From: Streptomyces virginiae
GTDB taxonomy: Bacteria; Actinomycetota; Actinomycetes; Streptomycetales; Streptomycetaceae
DNA: 64,000 bases
Reading direction: 5' to 3'
NCBI RefSeq assembly: GCF_000720455.1
Contig: NZ_JOAK01000011.1
Span: forward strand, 1 to 64,000
The notes under the pieces are model-generated. The model worked only from the letters and a program-made list of their open reading frames with translations, searched no databases and was not told the origin of the DNA. Below, piece by piece: positions 43,153 through 52,244 of the stretch (positions are counted from its first letter, which is position 1; the number at the start of each line of letters is the position of its first letter). A program made the position numbers and the translations under genes.

Positions 43153-43998
43153 ATGTCTGAGCTGTCCAACGCTGAGAAGCAGGCAGACAGTAACAACGCG
43201 GCCTCGTCCCACACGCTTCTGGAAGGGCGGCTCGGGTACCGACTCGAGTCCGCCCTTCTGGTGCGTGCGCTGACCCACCGCTCGTACGCGTACGAGAACG
43301 GCGGTCTGCCCACCAACGAACGCCTGGAGTTCCTCGGGGACTCCGTGCTGGGCCTGGTGGTCACGGACACGCTGTACGCGACCCACCCGGACCTCCCCGA
43401 AGGCCAGCTGGCCAAGCTTCGGGCCGCGGTGGTCAACTCGCGCGCACTGGCGGAGGTCGGGCGCGGCCTCGAACTCGGCTCCTTCATCCGGCTCGGCCGG
43501 GGCGAAGAGGGCACGGGCGGCCGGGACAAGGCCTCCATCCTCGCCGACACCCTTGAAGCGGTCATCGGCGCGGTCTACCTCGACCAGGGCCTCGACGCGG
43601 CCTCGGAGCTGGTCCACCGGCTCTTCGACCCGCTCATCGAGAAGTCCTCGAACCTCGGGGCCGGCCTGGACTGGAAGACCAGTCTCCAGGAGCTCACGGC
43701 GGCCGAAGGTCTTGGCGTACCGGAATACCTGGTCACCGAGACCGGTCCGGACCACGAGAAGACCTTCACTGCTGCCGCCCGCGTCGGTGGTGTCTCGTAC
43801 GGCACCGGCACCGGCCGCAGCAAGAAGGAAGCGGAACAGCAGGCCGCGGAGTCCGCATGGCGCGGGATCCGCGCCGCGGCGGACGAGCGGACCGCGGCGG
43901 CGGCGGCAGCGGCCGCCGCTCCGGCAGAGGCCCCGGCTCCGGCCGAGGCCGTGGACGGCGGGGTGCCGACGCCCGCCGAACCGGCGCCGGACGCCTGA
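43153..43998 (+). CDS. rnc: Ribonuclease III
   Basis: Cleaves double-stranded RNA in rRNA processing and, in Streptomyces, affects antibiotic production (AbsB). ATG at 43153 with GAGAGG upstream, 281 residues. The catalytic motif is [10 protein letters not shown] (55-64); [20 protein letters not shown] is the second acidic block. A double-stranded RNA-binding domain follows ([20 protein letters not shown]). The C-terminal ~40 residues are Ala/Pro-rich. Confidence 0.95.
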   Translation: MSELSNAEKQADSNNAASSHTLLEGRLGYRLESALLVRALTHRSYAYENGGLPTNERLEFLGDSVLGLVVTDTLYATHPDLPEGQLAKLRAAVVNSRALAEVGRGLELGSFIRLGRGEEGTGGRDKASILADTLEAVIGAVYLDQGLDAASELVHRLFDPLIEKSSNLGAGLDWKTSLQELTAAEGLGVPEYLVTETGPDHEKTFTAAARVGGVSYGTGTGRSKKEAEQQAAESAWRGIRAAADERTAAAAAAAAAPAEAPAPAEAVDGGVPTPAEPAPDA

Positions 43999-44030
43999 CC
44001 TTCCTTCGGACACCCTCCTTTCGGGTATCC

Positions 44031-44065
44031 CTTCGCCCGTCCCTGCACCGCAGGGGCGGGCGAAG
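44031..44065 (+). terminator. Hairpin between rnc and mutM
   Basis: CTTCGCCCG (44031-44039) pairs with CGGGCGAAG (44057-44065), and inner CCCTGC/GCAGGG arms extend the stem. Confidence 0.6.
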
Positions 44066-44128
44066 CCGTTTCCGGGCGGCCGGTACGCTCGCGGCAGCGC
44101 CCAGATCCGCACCCAACGGAGGTACCCC

Positions 44129-44998
44129 GTGCCCGAGCTGCCCGAAGTCGAAGTCGTACGGCGGGGGCTGGAGCGCTGGGTGGCCGGACGGACCGTAGAG
44201 GCCGTCGAGGTACTGCACCCCCGTGCGGTGAGGCGCCATGCGGGCGGCGGGGCCGACTTCGCGGCGCGGCTGCGGGGGGAGACCCTCGGGGTGCCGCAGC
44301 GGCGCGGCAAGTACCTGTGGCTGCCCCTGGCGGGACGTGACCTGTCGGTGCTCGGGCACCTGGGCATGAGCGGCCAGCTCCTCGTGCAGCCCGAGGACGC
44401 CCCCGACGAGAAGCACCTGCGGATCCGCGTGCGCTTCGGCGACGACGCCGGGACGGAGCTGCGCTTCGTGGACCAGCGGACCTTCGGCGGGCTCTCGCTG
44501 CACGAGACCGTCGCCGGCAGCGCCGAAGCGCTGCCCGACGTCATCGCGCACATCGCGCGGGACCCCCTGGACCCACTGTTCGACGAGGCGGCCTACCACC
44601 TCGCGCTGCGCGCCAAGCGGACCACGGTCAAGCGGGCCCTGCTCGACCAGTCCCTGATCAGCGGGGTCGGCAACATCTACGCCGACGAGGCGCTGTGGCG
44701 CGCCAAGCTGCACTACGAGCGCCCCACGGGGAACCTCACGCGCCCCCGGAGCGCGGAACTCCTCGGCCATGTCCGGGACGTCATGAACGCGGCCCTCGCC
44801 GTGGGCGGCACGAGCTTCGACAGCCTCTACGTCAACGTCAACGGGGAGTCGGGGTACTTCGACCGTTCGCTCGACGCCTACGGGCGCGAGGACGAGCCCT
44901 GCCGGCGCTGCGGCACGCCGATGCGGCGCCGGCCGTGGATGAACAGGTCGAGCTACTTCTGCCCGCGCTGTCAGCGGCCGCCGCGCGTGCCGTCGTAG
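44129..44998 (+). CDS. mutM: Formamidopyrimidine-DNA glycosylase
   Basis: Removes 8-oxoguanine and formamidopyrimidines. The GTG at 44129 (ACGGAGGTACCCC upstream) gives 289 residues. The N-terminal Pro-Glu after Met ([19 protein letters not shown]) is the catalytic pair. [20 protein letters not shown] is the helix-two-turn-helix, and a C-terminal zinc finger (CRRCG, then CPRC) closes the protein. Its end overlaps the convergent HxlR gene by 28 bp. Confidence 0.95.
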   Translation: MPELPEVEVVRRGLERWVAGRTVEAVEVLHPRAVRRHAGGGADFAARLRGETLGVPQRRGKYLWLPLAGRDLSVLGHLGMSGQLLVQPEDAPDEKHLRIRVRFGDDAGTELRFVDQRTFGGLSLHETVAGSAEALPDVIAHIARDPLDPLFDEAAYHLALRAKRTTVKRALLDQSLISGVGNIYADEALWRAKLHYERPTGNLTRPRSAELLGHVRDVMNAALAVGGTSFDSLYVNVNGESGYFDRSLDAYGREDEPCRRCGTPMRRRPWMNRSSYFCPRCQRPPRVPS

Positions 44999-45375
44999 GT
45001 CTCCCGGGCGGTCAGGACCGCCGACATGTTCCCCTCCAGGTAGTGGATCAGGGCGAGGAGCCGGTCGGCGACCTCGATGCCGAGGGGGGTCAGTTCGTAG
45101 TCGACGCGCGGCGGGTTGGTCGGCTGCGCCTCACGGTTGACGATGCCGTCGCGCTCCAGGGCGTGCAGTGTCTGGGAGAGCATCTTCTCGCTCACGCCCT
45201 CCACCCGGCGGCGCAGCTCGTTGAACCGGCACGGGCCCTCGCGCAGGGCGCCCACGGTGAGGCTGCCCCAGCGGCCGGTGACGTGCTCCAGAGTCTCGCG
45301 GGACGGGCAGGTGCGCGCGAAGACGTCGAACGGTTGCTCGGGCCCGCAGGCATCGGTACAGACAGGGGTCTCCAT
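44971..45375 (-). CDS. HxlR family redox-type regulator
   Basis: A 134-residue winged-helix HxlR protein. The N-terminus [20 protein letters not shown] has Cys6 and Cys10, and Cys23 sits in [18 protein letters not shown]. The recognition region is [20 protein letters not shown], and [12 protein letters not shown] is the wing. HxlR proteins with such cysteines (QorR, YodB type) sense quinones or disulfide stress. It is divergent from a WrbA-like quinone reductase gene, which fits that role. Its last codons overlap mutM. Confidence 0.85.
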   Translation of the reverse strand: METPVCTDACGPEQPFDVFARTCPSRETLEHVTGRWGSLTVGALREGPCRFNELRRRVEGVSEKMLSQTLHALERDGIVNREAQPTNPPRVDYELTPLGIEVADRLLALIHYLEGNMSAVLTARETYDGTRGGR

Positions 45376-45400
45376 AGAACAAGCGTACTCCCGGGCAGCG

Positions 45401-45432
45401 CTAACTCGGAGCTTGCGCTTTCTAAAAGTTAG
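45401..45432. promoter_or_regulatory. Candidate HxlR operator
   Basis: CTAACT (45401-45406) and AGTTAG (45427-45432) are exact inverted arms around a 20-bp centre containing CTTTCTAAAAG, in the divergent promoter region. CTTTCTAAAAGTTAG resembles QorR/YodB-type operators. Confidence 0.45.
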
Positions 45433-45500
45433 TGGTTCTCTTTTCCTCGTCGCACCGCGCTCGTGCTGCGACGCGAGCCTTCCCGAGGGAGAGATCAGCC

Positions 45501-46112
45501 TTGTCCGGTATCACGCACACCCCCGTCGTCTCGATCGCCTACCACTCCGGCTACGGCCACACCGCCGTCGTCGCCGAGGCGGTCCGCAGCGGCGCCGTGG
45601 ACGCCGGGGCGACCGTCCACCTGATCAAGGTCGACGAGATCGACGACGCCCAGTGGGAGCTGCTCGACGCCTCCGACGCGATCGTCTTCGGCTCCCCGAC
45701 GTACATGGGCACCGCCTCGGGCGCCTTCCACGTCTTCGCCGAGGCCTCCTCCAAGCGCTGGTTCGGCGACGCCTGGCAGGACAAGGTGGCGGCCGGCTTC
45801 ACCAACTCCGCCTCGAAGAGCGGCGACAAGCTGCACACGCTGCAGTTCTTCCAGGTCCTGGCCGCGCAGCACGGCATGAACTGGGTCAACCTGGGCCTGA
45901 AGCCGGGCTGGAACTCCAGCACGGCCTCCGAGAACGACCTCAACCGCCTGGGCTTCTTCTCCGGCGCCGCCGCCCAGTCCAACTCCGACGAGGGCGCGGA
46001 CGCGGTCCACAAGGCCGACATCGCGACGGCGGAGCACCTGGGCCGCCGCGTCGCGGAGCACACCCGCGTCATCGTCGCGGGCCGCGCCGCCCTGGCGACC
46101 GCAGCGGTCTGA
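45501..46112 (+). CDS. WrbA-like flavodoxin-fold NAD(P)H:quinone oxidoreductase
   Basis: A 203-residue protein from the TTG at 45501, chosen for GAGGGAGAGA just upstream. Flavodoxin motifs: VVSIAYHSGYGHTAVVAEAV (FMN phosphate loop), DAIVFGSPTYMGTASGAFHV, and a central FTNSASKSGDKLHTLQFF. It likely reduces quinones by two electrons, avoiding semiquinones. Divergent from the HxlR gene, with a probable operator between. Confidence 0.88.
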   Translation: MSGITHTPVVSIAYHSGYGHTAVVAEAVRSGAVDAGATVHLIKVDEIDDAQWELLDASDAIVFGSPTYMGTASGAFHVFAEASSKRWFGDAWQDKVAAGFTNSASKSGDKLHTLQFFQVLAAQHGMNWVNLGLKPGWNSSTASENDLNRLGFFSGAAAQSNSDEGADAVHKADIATAEHLGRRVAEHTRVIVAGRAALATAAV

Positions 46113-46157
46113 CCCCGAGGCCGCCGCGCTCGGCGGCGGCCCGCGGGGGCGGTGACG

Positions 46158-47099
46158 TCAGAAGCCGAAGTCCTGGGTCCACCAGGGGCCGCCGGCGGCG
46201 AAGTGGGCGCCGACGCCCAGCGTGCGGAACTCGCAGTTGAGGATGTTCGCCTTGTGGCCGGGGCTGTTCATCCAGGCCTTCATCACCGACTCGGCGTCGC
46301 CCTGGCCACGGGCTATGTTCTCGGCGCCGAGGCCCGAGAGGCCGGCCTTGGCGGCGCGGTCCCAGGGTGTGTTGCCGTCGGGGTCGTCGTGGCCGAAGAA
46401 GCCGCGGGTGGCCATGTCCTTGCTGAAGGCGCCGGCCAGGGCGGCGAGCGGCGGGTTGGCGCGGACCGGACCGCAGCCCGCCTGGGCACGCTCCTGGTTC
46501 ACCAGGGTGACCACGGCGGCCTCCTCCGAGGAGTGGCCGTCCAGGCTCGGCCGGGTCGCGGCGGCGGTCGGGGCCGGTGTGGTCGGGGCCGGGGCCTGGG
46601 TCTTCTCCGGGGCCTCGGTGGAGGGGGCGGGTGCGGCCGGCGCCGGGCGCTCGGTGCTCGGCGACGCCTTCGGCCGTGCGGGCGGCGCGGAGGGGGCGGG
46701 CGGAGCCGTCGGGGTGGGCGAGGCCGACGGGGTCGGCGAGGCGGACGGGGTCGGCGTAGCCGACGGGGTGGGCGTGGCCGACGGGGTCGGCGAGGCCGGC
46801 GCGGGCGCGGAGGCGGTCGGCGTCACGGCACCGCGGCCGGAGAGGCTCGCGAGTCCGCCCTGCTTCTGGAGGACGGAATCGTCCGGGCCGGGCGTGGCCC
46901 CGGCCCCGGCCTTGGCGGCGGTGGTGTCCGTGGCGCTGACGCCCACATAGGGGAACGAGCCGCCGACCGGCACCATGCCGGTGGTGACGGCCGCGGTGCC
47001 GAGGGCGACGGCCACCGAGACCCCGAGCAGGCCGGTGCGCAGGGCGGTGCCGTGCGGGCCGCCGCGGCGCGGCGGGGCGGGGAGCCGGTGACGTCCCAT
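46158..47099 (-). CDS. Secreted CAP (SCP/PR1) domain protein
   Basis: A 313-residue protein. The N-terminus (ALRTGLLGVSVAVALGTAAV) is a signal peptide or anchor. Residues ~95-190 are a Pro/Thr/Ser linker with SPTPSA-type repeats, likely cell-wall spanning. The C-terminal CAP domain (about 195-313) has VVTLVNQERAQAGCGPVRAN, FFGHDDPDG, GAENIARG and AWMNSPGHKANILNCEF with the conserved His/Glu set. Function of bacterial CAP domains is mostly unknown. The linker repeats may vary in length. Confidence 0.85.
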   Translation of the reverse strand: MGRHRLPAPPRRGGPHGTALRTGLLGVSVAVALGTAAVTTGMVPVGGSFPYVGVSATDTTAAKAGAGATPGPDDSVLQKQGGLASLSGRGAVTPTASAPAPASPTPSATPTPSATPTPSASPTPSASPTPTAPPAPSAPPARPKASPSTERPAPAAPAPSTEAPEKTQAPAPTTPAPTAAATRPSLDGHSSEEAAVVTLVNQERAQAGCGPVRANPPLAALAGAFSKDMATRGFFGHDDPDGNTPWDRAAKAGLSGLGAENIARGQGDAESVMKAWMNSPGHKANILNCEFRTLGVGAHFAAGGPWWTQDFGF

Positions 47100-47236
47100 C
47101 GGTGTCGTGCCTTCCTGGCCGGATCAAGATCATCCCTAACCCACCCAAATGGGTGAGTTCATTGGTGCGCGACTGTACGCCATGGGGCCCTGGGGGCGAT
47201 GTGACCGGAAAGTGGCCGCCCGGTTAGCGTTCACGC

Positions 47237-47518
47237 ATGAATGAAGACGTCCGTCTGACCGCGTGGGTGCGCGGCCGTGTGCAGGGAGTGGGCTTCCGCT
47301 GGTTCACCAGGGAGAACGCCTTGGAGATCGGCGGGGTGGTCGGCTTCGCGCTCAACCTCGACGACGGGCGAGTGCAGGTGGTCGCCGAAGGTCAACGTGA
47401 GAATTGCCACCGGCTGCTCGACTGGCTGCGGTCCGCCGACACGCCCGGCCGGGTGGACGGGGTGACAGAGATCTGGGGCACACCGCGCGGTGGCTACGAG
47501 GGATTCGGGATGCGGTGA
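47237..47518 (+). CDS. Acylphosphatase
   Basis: A 93-residue enzyme hydrolysing acyl phosphates. The active loop [12 protein letters not shown] carries the catalytic Arg21, and [19 protein letters not shown] the catalytic Asn40. ATG at 47237. Confidence 0.93.
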   Translation: MNEDVRLTAWVRGRVQGVGFRWFTRENALEIGGVVGFALNLDDGRVQVVAEGQRENCHRLLDWLRSADTPGRVDGVTEIWGTPRGGYEGFGMR

Positions 47519-47866
47519 GCGATCGACTGATCATGGACTCATCACATCTCTGATCGCCCGGACCCGGTCGGAACTGGGCATTCGTCGCCGAGGCGTTGCC
47601 GACGCGGACGATCCGTGGAAGGCTCGGAGATGAGGATGATCTCCACGCCCCCCGCGGGGGCCGGGGTGCCCGCCGATACGGGGCGTGATCGTGTTGACCG
47701 TCAAACTTTTTGGTGAGACGCTGGAAGCCCCGCGCACCTGAGCTGTTTGGCAGTGCTGGCAGTAGTAAGCGCAGTGACTGACAGTCGCTGCCGGACATCC
47801 GCGGGTGCGATTCCCTCACGACCCACACCGCTTCGGTCGGTCACTCAGTGTGGAGGACCATCCATC
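47519..47866. other. 348-bp intergenic region before the small coiled-coil gene
   Basis: No convincing gene. GCAGTGACTG (47771-47780) and CAGTCGCTGC (47782-47791) form an inverted repeat (9 of 10 pairs) 76 bp upstream of the next ATG. TTGACC at about 47695 could be a -35 box, but no good -10 follows at standard spacing. Confidence 0.45.
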
Positions 47867-48085
47867 ATGGCAAAGGCGCTTCTCGGTTACGTCGGCGGTT
47901 CCGACCCGCGACTCCTCGCCGAGATGCGACGGCTTCAGCAGCGCGTCCAGGACCTCGAGTCCGAGCTCGTACGGATTCAGTCCGAAAATGACGCGCTGAA
48001 CGCGGCCGCCGCTCAGCACGACGGAGACTCGCTGCTGGACAGCATCGACATCGACGTACCCCAGGCGGAGCCTGCGCTCACCTGA
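47867..48085 (+). CDS. Small coiled-coil protein upstream of smc
   Basis: A 72-residue protein from the ATG at 47867 with TGGAGGACC upstream. It starts MAKALLGYVGGSDPRLLAEM, then a heptad-pattern coiled coil (RRLQQRVQDLESELVRIQSE), and an acidic tail (DSLLDSIDIDVPQAEPAL). Good codon pattern and ribosome site. Function unknown; the place between acylphosphatase and smc is conserved from memory. Confidence 0.75.
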   Translation: MAKALLGYVGGSDPRLLAEMRRLQQRVQDLESELVRIQSENDALNAAAAQHDGDSLLDSIDIDVPQAEPALT

Positions 48086-48269
48086 TCCGCGCTCACTCGT
48101 CGCTCGTATCCAGCCCGCATGATCTGCAAGGGACGCTCCGGCGTCCCTTCTTTCTTTGGACTCCGCATCAGGGACCACAGGGCCAGGCGGGGGGCCTGAT
48201 GCCTTTGACGTCAGTCGTGCCCTGCACCTTCATGGGTGAAACCGAACGTGAAAGGTAGAGTCCGGCGGC

Positions 48270-51200
48270 GTGCACCTCAAGTCCCTGACCCTGCGTGGCT
48301 TCAAATCCTTCGCCTCCGCCACCACCCTGCGCTTCGAACCCGGCATCACCTGCGTCGTGGGTCCGAACGGCTCGGGCAAGTCCAACGTCGTCGACGCGCT
48401 GTCCTGGGTCATGGGCGAACAAGGGGCCAAGTCCCTGCGCGGCGGGAAGATGGAGGACGTCATCTTCGCCGGGACCACCGGACGCCCGCCGCTCGGGCGC
48501 GCCGAGGTCTCCCTGACGATCGACAACTCCGACGGCGCGCTGCCCATCGACTACGCAGAAGTCACCATCACCCGGATCATGTTCCGCGGCGGCAGCAGCG
48601 AGTACCAGATCAACGGTGACACCTGCCGGCTGCTCGACATCCAGGAACTGCTCTCCGACTCCGGCATCGGCCGCGAGATGCACGTCATCGTCGGGCAGGG
48701 CCAGCTGGACTCCGTCCTGCACGCCGACCCCATGGGCCGCCGCGCCTTCATCGAGGAGGCGGCCGGCGTCCTGAAGCACCGCAAGCGCAAGGAGAAGGCG
48801 CTGCGGAAGCTCGACGCGATGCAGGCCAACCTCGCTCGCGTACAGGACCTCGGCGACGAACTTCGCCGGCAGCTCAAGCCCCTGGGCCGGCAGGCCGCGG
48901 TCGCCCGGCGGGCGGCCGTGATCCAGGCCGACCTGCGCGACGCCCGGCTGCGCCTGCTCGCCGACGACCTGGTCGCCCTGCGGCGCGCGCTCGACGCGGA
49001 GATCGCCGACGAGGCCGCGCTGAAGGAACGCAAGGAGGCCGCCGAGGCCCAGCTCGCCGGCGCGCTGCGGCGCGAGGCCGAGCTGGAGGAAGCGGTACGG
49101 GAACTCGCGCCGCGGCTGCGGCGGGCGCAGCAGACCTGGTACGAGCTGTCGCAGCTCGCCGAGCGGGTACGGGGCACCGCGTCCCTGGCGGACGCGCGGG
49201 TCAAGAGCGCGACCGCCCCCGTCGAGGAGGAGCGCAGGGGCCGCGACCCCGAGGACATGGAGCGGGAGGCCGAGCGGATCCGCGAGCAGGAGGCGGAGCT
49301 GACGGCCGCCCTGGAGGCGGCCTCCCGGGCCCTGGAGGACACCACAGGGCACCGCGCGGAGCTGGAGCGGGAACTGGCCGAGGAGGAACGCCGGCTGCGG
49401 GACGCCGCGCGGGCCATCGCCGACCGGCGCGAGGGACTGGCCCGGCTGACCGGGCGGCTCGGCGCGGCCCGCTCGCGCGCCGGGGCGGCCCAGGCGGAGA
49501 TCGACCGGCTGGCGCTGGCCCGGGACGAGGCACGGACCCGGGCCGAGACCGCGCAGGCCGAGTACGAGGCGCTGGCGGAGGAGGTCGGCGGGCTCGACGA
49601 CCCGTCGGCGGAGTCGGACCACGAGGCCGCGCGGGCGGAGCTGAAGGAGGCCGAGGCCGCTCTCGGGGCCGCCCGGGAGGCGCTGGCGGCGGCGGAGCGC
49701 GCGCGGGCGGCGGTGTCGGCCCGCCGGGACGCGCTGGCGCTGGGGCTGCGCCGCAAGGACGGTACGGGGGCGCTGCTCGCGGCCCGCGAACGGCTGGCCG
49801 GTGTGCTCGGACCGGCGGCGGAACGGCTGTCGGTGACCCCCGGGTACGAAGCCGCCGTGGCCGCCGCGCTGGGCGCGGCGGCGGACGCGCTGGCGGTGGC
49901 CTCCCCGTCGGCGGCGGCCGGGGCCATCCGTCACCTGCGCGGAGCGGACGCGGGCCGGGCCACGCTCCTGATCACCCCGCCGCCCGTCCTCCCGGACGGG
50001 GTGGCGGACCCGTCCGTCGCCGCCGCCCTGCCGGGCCAGGCCTCCGGGCCACCGCCCGCCCCTGTTCCCCCGAACGGGGGTACCGACGCGTGCGTGCCGA
50101 GTCAGGATGCCGGGCCAGGCAGCGCTCCGGCGGACGCGGTTCGGCCGGGCGCGGGCGTGCGGGCTGCGTCGGCGGCCGTATCGGGAGTGGACGCCGGCCC
50201 GCCGGCCCTGCCCGGCCGGGGTGTGGCGCTCGGGGAACAGCGCACGGACGGGGCGGTTCTGCCCGTACCCGTCGTCGCGCTGCTGGCCGGGGACGGCGAG
50301 GTGCTGCGGGCCCTGGCGTGGGTGCTGCGCGACCACGTGGCCGTCGGCACGCTCGAAGAGGCCGAGGCGCTCGTCGCGCGGCGCCCCGACGCCGTGGCCG
50401 TGACCGTCGAGGGCGACGTCCTCGGCGCCCACCTCGCGCACGGCGGATCCGCCGGGGCGCCCAGCCTGATCGAGGTGCAGGCCGCCGTCGACGAGGCCGC
50501 GGCGGAGCTGACCCGGCTGGGCGTGCGGTGCGAGGAGCTCGAACAGGCGCAGGGGACCGCACAGGCCCGCCGACAGGACGCGACCGCCCTGGTGGAGGAC
50601 CTCGCCGAGCGGCGGCGCGCCGCGGAGCAGGCCCGGGCCGGGGTCGCCCAGCAGCTCGGCCGGCTCGCCGGGCAGGCGAAGGGGGCCGCCGGTGAGGCAG
50701 AGCGCGCCGCCACCGCCGCGGCCAAGGCCCAGGACGCCCTGGAGCAGGCGCTGGCCGAGGTCGAGGAGTGCGCGGAGCGGCTCGCCACCGCCGAGGAGAT
50801 GCCGGTGGAGGAGGAGCCGGACAGCTCCCGCCGCGACCGGCTCGCGGCCGACGGGGCCAACGCCCGCCAGACCGAGATGGAGGCCCGGCTCCAGCTGCGG
50901 ACCCACGAGGAGCGGGTCAAGGGGCTGGCCGGACGAGCGGATTCCCTCGACCGGGCGGCCCGGGCGGAACGCGAGGCCCGCGCCCGCGCAGAGCGCCGCC
51001 GGACGCGTAGGCGCCACGAGGCGGACGTGGCCCGCGCGGTGGCCGGCGGGTCCCGCCAGCTCCTCGCGCACGTGGAGGTCTCCCTCCTCCGGGCCGACGA
51101 GGAGCGCGCCCTGGCCGAACGGGCCAAGGGCCTGCGCGAACGCGAGCTCGCCGACGCCCGCAACAGCGGCCGCGACCTGAAGGGGGAGCTCGACAAGCTC

Positions 51201-52061
51201 ACCGACTCCGTCCACCGCGGCGAGGTGCTCGGCGCCGAACAGCGGCTGCGCATCGAGGCCCTGGAGGCCAGGGCCCTGGAGGAGTTCGGCATGGAGCCGG
51301 GCGCGCTGGTCGCCGAGTACGGCCCGGACCAGCCGGTGCCGCCGTCCCCGCCGGCCGACGGCGAGGAGCTGCCGCAGGACCCCGAGCACCCGCGCAACCG
51401 GCCCGGCCCCTTCGTACGGGCGCAGCAGGAGAAGCGGTTCAAGGCGGCCGAACGGGCCTACCAGCAGCTCGGCAAGGTCAATCCGCTCGCCCTGGAGGAG
51501 TTCGCGGCCCTCGAAGAGCGCCACAAGTTCCTCAGCGAGCAGCTGGAGGATCTCCGGAAGACCCGGGCCGATCTCCTTCAAGTGGTGAAGGAGGTCGACG
51601 AGCGCGTCGAGCAGGTGTTCACCGAGGCGTACCGGGACACGGCCCGGGAGTTCGAGGGCGTCTTCTCACGCCTGTTCCCCGGCGGCGAGGGCCGGCTGAT
51701 CCTGACCGACCCGGACAACATGCTGACCACGGGCGTCGACGTCGAAGCCCGCCCGCCGGGCAAGAAGGTCAAGCGGCTGTCGCTGCTCTCGGGCGGCGAG
51801 CGCTCGCTGACCGCCGTGGCCATGCTGGTGTCCATCTTCAAGGCGCGCCCCAGCCCGTTCTACGTGATGGACGAGGTCGAGGCCGCGCTCGACGACACCA
51901 ACCTGCAGCGGCTGATCCGGATCATGGAGGAGCTCCAGGAGAGCTCTCAGCTGATCGTGATCACCCATCAGAAGCGGACCATGGAGGTCGCGGACGCCCT
52001 CTATGGCGTTTCCATGCAGGGCGACGGGGTATCGAAGGTCATCAGCCAACGTCTCCGCTGA
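48270..52061 (+). CDS. smc: Chromosome segregation protein SMC
   Basis: The condensin ATPase that organises chromosomes with ScpA/ScpB. GTG at 48270, 1263 residues. Walker A is GPNGSGKSNVVDAL (about 31-44), the signature motif is LSGGERSLTAVAML and Walker B is FYVMDEVEAALDD. Two long Glu/Arg/Ala coiled-coil arms flank a hinge. Within the hinge, residues ~570-665 are a low-complexity Pro/Ala/Gly insert (SGPPPAPVPPNGG, AVRPGAGVRAASAAVSG), so the protein is longer than most SMCs (about 1190). The frame is continuous through the insert. Confidence 0.95.
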   Translation: MHLKSLTLRGFKSFASATTLRFEPGITCVVGPNGSGKSNVVDALSWVMGEQGAKSLRGGKMEDVIFAGTTGRPPLGRAEVSLTIDNSDGALPIDYAEVTITRIMFRGGSSEYQINGDTCRLLDIQELLSDSGIGREMHVIVGQGQLDSVLHADPMGRRAFIEEAAGVLKHRKRKEKALRKLDAMQANLARVQDLGDELRRQLKPLGRQAAVARRAAVIQADLRDARLRLLADDLVALRRALDAEIADEAALKERKEAAEAQLAGALRREAELEEAVRELAPRLRRAQQTWYELSQLAERVRGTASLADARVKSATAPVEEERRGRDPEDMEREAERIREQEAELTAALEAASRALEDTTGHRAELERELAEEERRLRDAARAIADRREGLARLTGRLGAARSRAGAAQAEIDRLALARDEARTRAETAQAEYEALAEEVGGLDDPSAESDHEAARAELKEAEAALGAAREALAAAERARAAVSARRDALALGLRRKDGTGALLAARERLAGVLGPAAERLSVTPGYEAAVAAALGAAADALAVASPSAAAGAIRHLRGADAGRATLLITPPPVLPDGVADPSVAAALPGQASGPPPAPVPPNGGTDACVPSQDAGPGSAPADAVRPGAGVRAASAAVSGVDAGPPALPGRGVALGEQRTDGAVLPVPVVALLAGDGEVLRALAWVLRDHVAVGTLEEAEALVARRPDAVAVTVEGDVLGAHLAHGGSAGAPSLIEVQAAVDEAAAELTRLGVRCEELEQAQGTAQARRQDATALVEDLAERRRAAEQARAGVAQQLGRLAGQAKGAAGEAERAATAAAKAQDALEQALAEVEECAERLATAEEMPVEEEPDSSRRDRLAADGANARQTEMEARLQLRTHEERVKGLAGRADSLDRAARAEREARARAERRRTRRRHEADVARAVAGGSRQLLAHVEVSLLRADEERALAERAKGLRERELADARNSGRDLKGELDKLTDSVHRGEVLGAEQRLRIEALEARALEEFGMEPGALVAEYGPDQPVPPSPPADGEELPQDPEHPRNRPGPFVRAQQEKRFKAAERAYQQLGKVNPLALEEFAALEERHKFLSEQLEDLRKTRADLLQVVKEVDERVEQVFTEAYRDTAREFEGVFSRLFPGGEGRLILTDPDNMLTTGVDVEARPPGKKVKRLSLLSGGERSLTAVAMLVSIFKARPSPFYVMDEVEAALDDTNLQRLIRIMEELQESSQLIVITHQKRTMEVADALYGVSMQGDGVSKVISQRLR

Positions 52062-52069
52062 GCCGCATA

Positions 52070-52086
52070 AATTCAAGAAGTGAATT
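52070..52086. repeat. Small inverted repeat after smc
   Basis: AATTCA and TGAATT arms around AGAAG, 9 bp past the smc stop and in an AT-rich patch. Weak terminator or operator of glcP. Confidence 0.35.
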
Positions 52087-52129
52087 CAAGGGTGCCAGTC
52101 TCTGCGGTATGTGAACTTAGCATCAGGTC

Positions 52130-52157
52130 TTGACTTCAGGAACTGAACGCATAGGCT
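52130..52157 (+). promoter_or_regulatory. Promoter of the glcP-like gene
   Basis: TTGACT (52130-52135) and TAGGCT (52152-52157) are 16 bp apart, a good match to the vegetative Streptomyces promoter, ~90 bp before the start. Confidence 0.6.
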
Positions 52158-52244
52158 CGCTCCGCTGTCTCCCGGCTTCGAGTGGTGCCCGATCTTGAAC
52201 TGTGCGCCACTGTGAAGACGGACGAAACCCCCACGGAGCACACC

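Noticed and set aside
48168..51581. 1137-codon minus-strand frame opposite smc
   Set aside because: Shadow of SMC coiled-coil codons; no independent support.
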